Shown: in pieces, positions 60,201 to 64,000 of the stretch
Position numbering within the stretch: position 1 is the first letter of the stretch
How the letters are laid out: each line of letters starts with the position of its first letter
Assembly (NCBI GenBank): GCA_017407125.1
Contig: JAFQXE010000028.1
Span: 90,408 to 154,407 of the forward strand
Length of the DNA: 64,000 nt
Source: Thermoguttaceae bacterium
Lineage (GTDB): Bacteria > Planctomycetota > Planctomycetia > Pirellulales > Thermoguttaceae
Direction: 5' to 3'
The notes under the pieces: model-generated
Databases searched by the model: none
Told to the model about the DNA's origin: nothing
The model's input: only the letters and a program-made list of their open reading frames with translations
Translations under genes and position numbers: made by a program

Positions 60201-61054
60201 CCGAGGGGAATCTGCAGGCGGTTTTGGATGAATTCGCATTCAAGCGTCCTCTTACAGATTTCTGTCAACTATTTTTCAGGAAGAGTCAGAATAAGCAGAA
60301 TACTGGTTATCCGGAGGAGGGAAATCAGGACAATTCTCAAATTAATACAAATGACGGTTATACCTGCTCGATTGTTTCTTCTGACAGTATTGAGACAGGA
60401 ACGAAAAACGCTTTTTTACAAACAGGGAAAGACAAAGAAAACTTCAGAATCCGCACTGGTTTTGCCTGCCGATTCACGACAGCAAAGGACGATTCGGTTT
60501 TACGCAACGCGTTTAATTCCCCCTTCAGACCGTTTGTTCTGGCGTCGACGTCAATTGGTCAGGAAGGGCTGGATTTCCATTCCTATTGCCGAAAGATTAT
60601 ACACTGGAATCTGCCCAGCAATCCAATCGACCTCGAACAGCGCGAAGGGCGAATCAATAGATTCTTATCCCTGGCAATTCGGCAGTCGTTAGCCAACAGC
60701 GATTACGCGACAGGAATCCCAATACAGGATTATTGGAAAACGCTCGTTGAAAAAATCGCTTCAGAAGACAATAACAAAACCGGCGGCATGGTTCCCTATT
60801 GGATTCTGCCGGAAGACTTTGAGTTCAAATATCCCATTGAACGCATCGTCCCGATGTATCCTTGCAGCAAAGACCAGGACAAGTACAACTGGATTATCAA
60901 GGTTCTGTCGATGTACCGTCTTACGCTCGGACAGCCGAACCAGGAAGAACTGCTCCGAAGTCTTGACAACGCCAACATCCCGAAAGAACAGCTTCAGAAA
61001 CAGCTCCAAGAACTATTCTTCAATTTAAGCCCATTTTTCAGGAATCGGAAATAG
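57218..61054 (+). CDS. SNF2-type superfamily 2 helicase with long acidic insertion
   Basis: 1278 residues. Walker A is ADEVGLGKT (42-50), motif II LVILDEFQRY (near 353), motif III LLMSATPYKP (near 396). C-terminal helicase motifs are ASTSIGQEGLDFHSYC and NLPSNPIDLEQREGRINRF (near 1130-1145). Between the two lobes is a large insertion that includes an almost pure Asp/Glu tract at about 873-948 (nucleotides 59836-60060), nearly 75 residues long, like a DNA mimic or histone-chaperone tract. The DEVGLGKT and QREGRINR wording is typical of helicases in anti-phage systems such as DISARM. Closest relation is by motif only. Third gene of the cassette; it probably translocates on DNA and directs the PLD nuclease. 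Confidence 0.88.
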   Translation: MSQKENEIPATVFQDKTANCIVEMFQKGKNRFQKGQNRVLLADEVGLGKTIVAKHVIKLMKQSGYKKIVYFCSNQSIANQNVTKLTGDASALHIFENRLSMIHLRIAEQLDNANQSHNAEQSQNAENDDKVVFIAMTPETSFNMSQKKGRREERALICCILEKYLVCYPSFQKLTPKDVRIKKLNELLNLGKPDHSNWTADKNKYKSRFDEVEQNYYELLRKKCKDSNELLNQSLKDRVKEELNDPQNFDGLIRGYDKKNFPPAISKFLNYLYEEYLKDNKIKLNNYTDVTSKLDWEDRPTFKDFFDYLFNKKPELDNTMRANVILHLRRIFAKIGSDCLNSDCLKPDLVILDEFQRYNYLISTGESDDQVRKDPVIQDLIDKLLHSTNNRKILLMSATPYKPYYTAAEEENDSSNSSSKEFKKLIHYLLGKKKHCKEFDDKWEEHSKAQKEFCHNPSDESVFSKAKKHKKAVEDKLKKILCRTERFHGMDPQNESDSSNSSFISNDLVKCVDISKGDVLSWINVHAIAEKAGYQMTLPVDFAKSCPYLMSFMGQVVKRKKPNGKRKTLDPDGYVDYNELFRWIKGNVKKADRKKLVDKNDHTSFIDPKIINAFGKLPANNARLQQLIDIMFPKDKHTEYLLWVPASRPYYKTPYNKTSGKTNQKDLLRKAYTENAGFSKALLFSHWNMVPKMTAALVSYESERRIYTVFNKLEKRRNKIYYFTKNIHSRLTPANRKLLTYPSEYLASIDIREIAQEYIQDKGEDITLDELYAKVEDKIKDDLKDYFKSQKSPAKGTPQKYRDILEKLDILGIRDGNTDDEEDASVFPEDYVFPQNTASVLAWLAIASPAVCALRTLDQNWKRNDFDELLSVKNNDDDDDEDEDEEFDEEDQDGDDEQDVVDDKNDEDEDDDEEEEEEEYDDEDIEDEEAVQDDEDDEDDEQDEDDKDSCLNIAKKIATSIVSLFAKIDSQTIIDIVYDADNKTPYYQHVVQYCAEGNLQAVLDEFAFKRPLTDFCQLFFRKSQNKQNTGYPEEGNQDNSQINTNDGYTCSIVSSDSIETGTKNAFLQTGKDKENFRIRTGFACRFTTAKDDSVLRNAFNSPFRPFVLASTSIGQEGLDFHSYCRKIIHWNLPSNPIDLEQREGRINRFLSLAIRQSLANSDYATGIPIQDYWKTLVEKIASEDNNKTGGMVPYWILPEDFEFKYPIERIVPMYPCSKDQDKYNWIIKVLSMYRLTLGQPNQEELLRSLDNANIPKEQLQKQLQELFFNLSPFFRNRK

Positions 61055-61436
61055 AAAAAGGGTGCAGAGGCGACCTAATCGCTTCAGTATCTTTTTCTGT
61101 CGTCCCCCCTTCGGAGGACGACATAAAAAGCGTATTTGGCGATGTTTCTTTTTTGTCTGATTTTTTCCGTGGGTTAAAACCCACGGCTAGTAATATTCAA
61201 CCGCTAACGCGGTTGCTCGCGACGGCAAGCCGTCGCTTTCCGGGAACTGACGTTCCCGGCTCGCCAAAATCCGAAGGGACTGACCTGCGACACGTTGGCA
61301 GGCGCCAACTGTCCGAAGAAACCCCATATTTTTTATTACACCCTCTTTTCTCTGACAAGAAAACGGATATAATAGTAAAAATTGGAAATCGGCAGCGGCG
61401 CCAGCCGCTTTAGCTTTTAATTATCGGGAGACTGCT
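61055..61436. other. Repeat-rich spacer before the metacaspase gene
   Basis: 382 bases without a protein gene. It holds the mosaic stem-loops CCGTGGGTT-AA-AACCCACGG (61167-61186), AACCGC-TAAC-GCGGTT (61199-61214), GCGACGGC-AA-GCCGTCGC (61219-61236) and CCGGGAAC-TGAC-GTTCCCGG (61240-61259). A perfect TATAAT (61368-61373) without a good -35 faces the metacaspase gene, and AGCGGC / GCCGCT forms a last stem before its GGGAG ribosome site. Confidence 0.6.
61167..61265. repeat. Mosaic hairpin block
   Basis: Four perfect stems in a row, ending in CCCGGCTCGCC. The first two match 41790-41835 in the same order and orientation (CCGTGGGT stem, GGCTAG, AACCGC stem). The last two match 41545-41593 in reverse orientation, and the final stem recurs at 63799-63824. 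Confidence 0.8.
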
Positions 61437-63689
61437 ATGCGTCGTTATTTATTATTACTGATTTTCGTCCTGTCCTTTTGTTTTACTACAGACGCGGAAG
61501 CCCGCAAACTCGCGCTGCTGATCGGCGTAGACGACTATGACAGCGTTCAGCCGCTCAGTTGCTGCGTCAACGACATGAACACGATCAAAACCGCGCTGAT
61601 GAAAATCGGCTTTGAAGAGAACGACATCCAAATGCTGGTTACAGGCGGCGCGTATCGAAATTATCCAACAAAGAAGAAAATCGAACAAAAACTTGCCGAT
61701 CTCCTTTCCTCCGCCAACTCCTCTGATTTGGTATTCATAGCGTTTTCAGGACACGGCGCTCAAAACGGTAAAATGGTCTATTTCTGTCCCGTGGATACCG
61801 ATACGGAAGATCTGGACGGAACGTGCGTGTCGATTACAAAAGTCATGGACGACATTGCCAAATGCCCGGCGAAGTTCAAGTGGATGGTAGTTGACGCGTG
61901 CCGAAACGATCCGGCGTCTTCCCGCGACGCCAAGGGGCTGCAGATCGTGCCCTCTCCGCCGGCGGGAATCGCGCTGTTCCAAAGCTGCGCCGAAGGGGAA
62001 AAGAGCTATGAGGAACGCGGAGGCGGCAACGGATACTTCACCAAAAACTTTGCCGCCGCTCTGTCCGGCGAAGCGGATTCCAACCAGGACGGTCTGCTCA
62101 CGCTGATGGAGGTTTGCACCTGGACGACGGCGCATACCAAGGCGGAAGTTCTGAAATCGGAACAGAAAACGCAGCGTCCCTATTTCAGCGGTTCAATTAC
62201 GGACTTCACGCTGATGGAAAATCTGAACGTTCCAAAAGCCAAAGCCCTTGCTGAAGAGGCGCGCCAGGCGATGAGGGAAGAGAAATACGCCCTGGCCATC
62301 GAAAAGTTCGACGCTGCATTGAAACTCTGTCCGAGCTTTGAATCCTGGAAGAACGAACGGGATTCAGCCCAGCGGCTTCTAAATGTAAAACCGGTAGTCG
62401 TTAAACCGGCGTTCAATCCGAAACTCATCACGGTTCCCAACGACATCCCGACCATCGAAGAGGCGTACAGGAATGTTGAAGACGGCGGAATCATCACAAT
62501 TCAGCCGGGAAGATACGAGCTTTCGTCTACGCTTGAAGTTAACCGCCCTGTTACGTTCCGAGGCAACTCCGGACGGCCGGAAGACGTCGCTATCGACTGT
62601 CCGTACTCAGACGCTTTCAAAATTTCTTACGGCAGTCCGTCGTTCCAAAACCTGACCGCCAGCAGCGGCGCGGAAAAATGCGGCGGCTTTGACATAACCG
62701 GCGGAACGCCGAAACTCTTCCGTTGCATCGTTACCTCCCGCAAGGCGGTAGGAATGTACGTTCACGGAGAAAGAGCCAACCCGCAAGTGGAATCCAGCGT
62801 TTTTAAAAATTGTGGGCAGAACGGAGTGTTCGTTTATAATAAAGCTCTTGGCGCTTTCAACGACTGCGAAATTTACGGAAACGGAATGGCTGGTATCGAG
62901 GTAACAGAGTCTGCTAATCCGACCGTTACCGGGTGTAAAATCTATGACGGGAAAGCAGTTGGCGCGAACGTTCATGATAGCGGTCTTGGCAAGTTCAGCG
63001 ACTGCGATTTTTACGGAAATGCGGATGGAGGAATCGATGTAAAAAAGTCCGGAAATCCAACCGTTACCAGGTGCAAAATTCATGACGAAAAATCATCAGG
63101 CGTGTTCGTTACCCAAAACGGACTTGGAACTTTCAATGACTGCGAGATTTACGGAAACAAGTTGTCTGGTATCGAGGTAAAAGAATCAGGCAATCCGACC
63201 TTTACCGGGTGCAAAATCCATGACGGGAAATCGAACGGCGTATTCGTATACGAAAGCGGTCTTGGCAAGTTTGATAAATGCGAGATTTATCAAAACGAGA
63301 ATGCGGGAATCTCGGTATGCGAGTCTGGAAATCCCACAGTTACCGGATGCAAAATCTATGATGGGAAACAGAGCGGCGTGTATGTTCACAACAGCGGTCT
63401 GGGCACGTTCGATAACTGCGAGATTTACCGAAATGAGTTTGCGGGTATCGAGGTAATTGAGTCCGGCAATCCGACCGTTACCGGGTGCAAAATCCATGAC
63501 GGAAAACAGAGCGGCGTGTATGTGTACGACAGAGGAAAAGGAACGTTTAATAATAACGTCCTTCAAAGGAATTTTACGACTGGTCAAACACAGAACTGGG
63601 ATATTGAATCCAGCGCCGGTACAGTAAGCGGTTCTGGGAACTCGCCGGCGATTCCTAGAATATCCAGATATTACTACTATTACAATTAA
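61437..63689 (+). CDS. Secreted metacaspase-like protein with TPR and beta-helix repeats
   Basis: 750 residues; GGGAG lies 6 bases before the ATG. The signal peptide is about 1-22. A peptidase C14 (caspase-like) domain spans 24-260 with ALLIGVDDYD, H106 in FSGHGAQN and C155 in VVDACRND. A TPR-like pair follows (265-312: AREEKYALAIEKFDAALKLC-type). From about 335 the chain is a right-handed beta-helix: DIPTIEEAYRNVEDGGIITI, then six repeats of 46 residues with core GNPTVTGCKIYDGK and LGTFDNCEIYGN. Metacaspases cut after Arg or Lys. The repeat part probably binds a surface or carbohydrate. Its place beside the helicase island invites a link, but the signal peptide argues for an extracytoplasmic role. 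Confidence 0.88.
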   Translation: MRRYLLLLIFVLSFCFTTDAEARKLALLIGVDDYDSVQPLSCCVNDMNTIKTALMKIGFEENDIQMLVTGGAYRNYPTKKKIEQKLADLLSSANSSDLVFIAFSGHGAQNGKMVYFCPVDTDTEDLDGTCVSITKVMDDIAKCPAKFKWMVVDACRNDPASSRDAKGLQIVPSPPAGIALFQSCAEGEKSYEERGGGNGYFTKNFAAALSGEADSNQDGLLTLMEVCTWTTAHTKAEVLKSEQKTQRPYFSGSITDFTLMENLNVPKAKALAEEARQAMREEKYALAIEKFDAALKLCPSFESWKNERDSAQRLLNVKPVVVKPAFNPKLITVPNDIPTIEEAYRNVEDGGIITIQPGRYELSSTLEVNRPVTFRGNSGRPEDVAIDCPYSDAFKISYGSPSFQNLTASSGAEKCGGFDITGGTPKLFRCIVTSRKAVGMYVHGERANPQVESSVFKNCGQNGVFVYNKALGAFNDCEIYGNGMAGIEVTESANPTVTGCKIYDGKAVGANVHDSGLGKFSDCDFYGNADGGIDVKKSGNPTVTRCKIHDEKSSGVFVTQNGLGTFNDCEIYGNKLSGIEVKESGNPTFTGCKIHDGKSNGVFVYESGLGKFDKCEIYQNENAGISVCESGNPTVTGCKIYDGKQSGVYVHNSGLGTFDNCEIYRNEFAGIEVIESGNPTVTGCKIHDGKQSGVYVYDRGKGTFNNNVLQRNFTTGQTQNWDIESSAGTVSGSGNSPAIPRISRYYYYYN
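62914..63560 (+). repeat. 138-base tandem repeat coding beta-helix coils
   Basis: Units start near 62914, 63052, 63190, 63328 and 63466, exactly 138 bases apart, each coding 46 residues of two beta-helix coils (core CKIHDGK and CEIYGN). Neighbouring units are close enough in DNA sequence to recombine, so the number may vary among strains. A diverged sixth unit lies before. Confidence 0.85.
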
Positions 63690-63756
63690 GAAACACGCCG
63701 GCGATATACCGGTCATATTGAAGCGGAATCCGCGTCAAGTGTAACAGTTTCACACA

Positions 63757-63824
63757 GCGGGCGACGCGCCCGCATAGAACTGTTGCGAAGTTCTAACCCC
63801 GGGAACTAATGTTCCCGGCTCGCC
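63757..63824. repeat. Mosaic hairpin block
   Basis: GCGGGCG-ACG-CGCCCGC (63757-63773), AGAACT...AGTTCT (63776-63794) and CCGGGAAC-TAAT-GTTCCCGG followed by CTCGCC (63799-63824). The last stem is shared with 61240-61265. It lies after the metacaspase stop and may help end that transcript, though no T-run follows. Confidence 0.7.
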
Positions 63825-63830
63825 GATTCA

Positions 63831-63858
63831 ACTCCTCACTCCTCATTCCTGACTCCTC
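63831..63858. repeat. Heptad repeat ACTCCTC x4
   Basis: ACTCCTC, ACTCCTC, ATTCCTG, ACTCCTC with exact 7-base period, directly before the sequence leading to the cut gene at the window end. Confidence 0.8.
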
Positions 63859-63947
63859 AGGGTGCGTTCAAATCAGGGTTGCGAAATTAGAAAAATTGAG
63901 TATACTTGGCAAGAATTTCTTTATACTCAAGAAAGGAACCACTTGCC

Positions 63948-64000
63948 ATGTCCAATAACTCTATTGACAATTTGACTCCCGCAGAATTCAATATCCTCAA
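63948..64000 (+). CDS. Start of an unidentified gene, cut by window edge
   Basis: ATG at 63948 opens a frame of 17 complete codons (MSNNSIDNLTPAEFNIL) to the window end. AAAGGAAC lies about 12 bases upstream. The preceding 90 bases start with GGTGCGTTCAAATCAGGG, right after a heptad repeat, and could be the left end of an insertion element, which would make this a transposase. Too short to identify. Confidence 0.4.
   Translation, partial: MSNNSIDNLTPAEFNIL

Noticed and set aside
53921..61054. Naming the island DISARM
   Set aside because: PLD and helicase genes fit, but no DUF1998 protein and no DNA methyltransferase are present.
62914..63560. CRISPR-like array because of regular repeats
   Set aside because: The 138-base repeats are fully coding, contiguous, without spacers, and give beta-helix coils.

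Overview
The window looks like chromosome of a member of the Planctomycetota. The strongest signs are a 2399-residue protein that is two complete UvrA copies in one chain, a large secreted subtilase with the planctomycete-type N-terminal LESRRML sorting motif, a PEP-CTERM secreted protein, a metacaspase with a beta-helix tail, and many small or secreted proteins of planctomycete type. Shine-Dalgarno sites are patchy: clear in some operons, absent before others. No rRNA, tRNA or CRISPR array was seen. The lineage within the phylum cannot be fixed from this sequence alone.

Layout. 1-20.4 kb: a cut DUF58 gene, a two-gene coiled-coil membrane pair, a metallophosphoesterase, the subtilase, secreted and small proteins, tgt behind an apparently leaderless promoter, an ABC ATPase/permease pair, a secreted esterase-like protein and two planctomycete envelope proteins. 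20.7-22.1 kb: rimO. 22.5-26.9 kb: a tight five-gene operon coding an ExbB/TolQ-like channel, an ExbD-like partner with the membrane Asp, two further membrane proteins, and a P-loop GTPase-like domain fused through a membrane helix and coiled coil to an FGE-sulfatase (C-type-lectin-fold) domain. 27-29.3 kb: two paralogous mini membrane proteins (one broken by an amber codon at position 2) and a MATE pump. 29.7-41.3 kb: the PEP-CTERM protein, the double UvrA and an MFS transporter. 41.5-44.5 kb: a candidate small RNA and znuA-znuC-znuB (Zn/Mn import). 44.5-47.2 kb: an AlgJ/AlgX-like and MBOAT O-acetylation pair. 47.5-49.9 kb: a beta-hydroxyacid dehydrogenase and a transglutaminase/TPR protein. 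50.2-61.1 kb: a likely anti-phage island, with a RecB/AddA-type helicase-nuclease divergent from a DUF6361 protein, a PLD nuclease and a giant SNF2-type helicase. 61.4-63.7 kb: the secreted metacaspase/beta-helix protein. The right edge cuts a new gene.

The intergenic spaces are unusual. At least eleven carry short tandem repeats with an exact 7-base period but different unit sequences, several linked to a CGCAAGCG tag. One run lies inside the MFS gene and is translated, one forms the last codons of znuA, one runs into the start codon of an ABC gene, and one forms the likely tgt terminator. Three copies of a ~100-base CACGAAA-type palindrome and a mosaic of short perfect hairpins are also scattered through the window. 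The two best candidates for undescribed biology are the ExbB/ExbD-GTPase-FGE operon and the DUF6361-PLD-helicase island.
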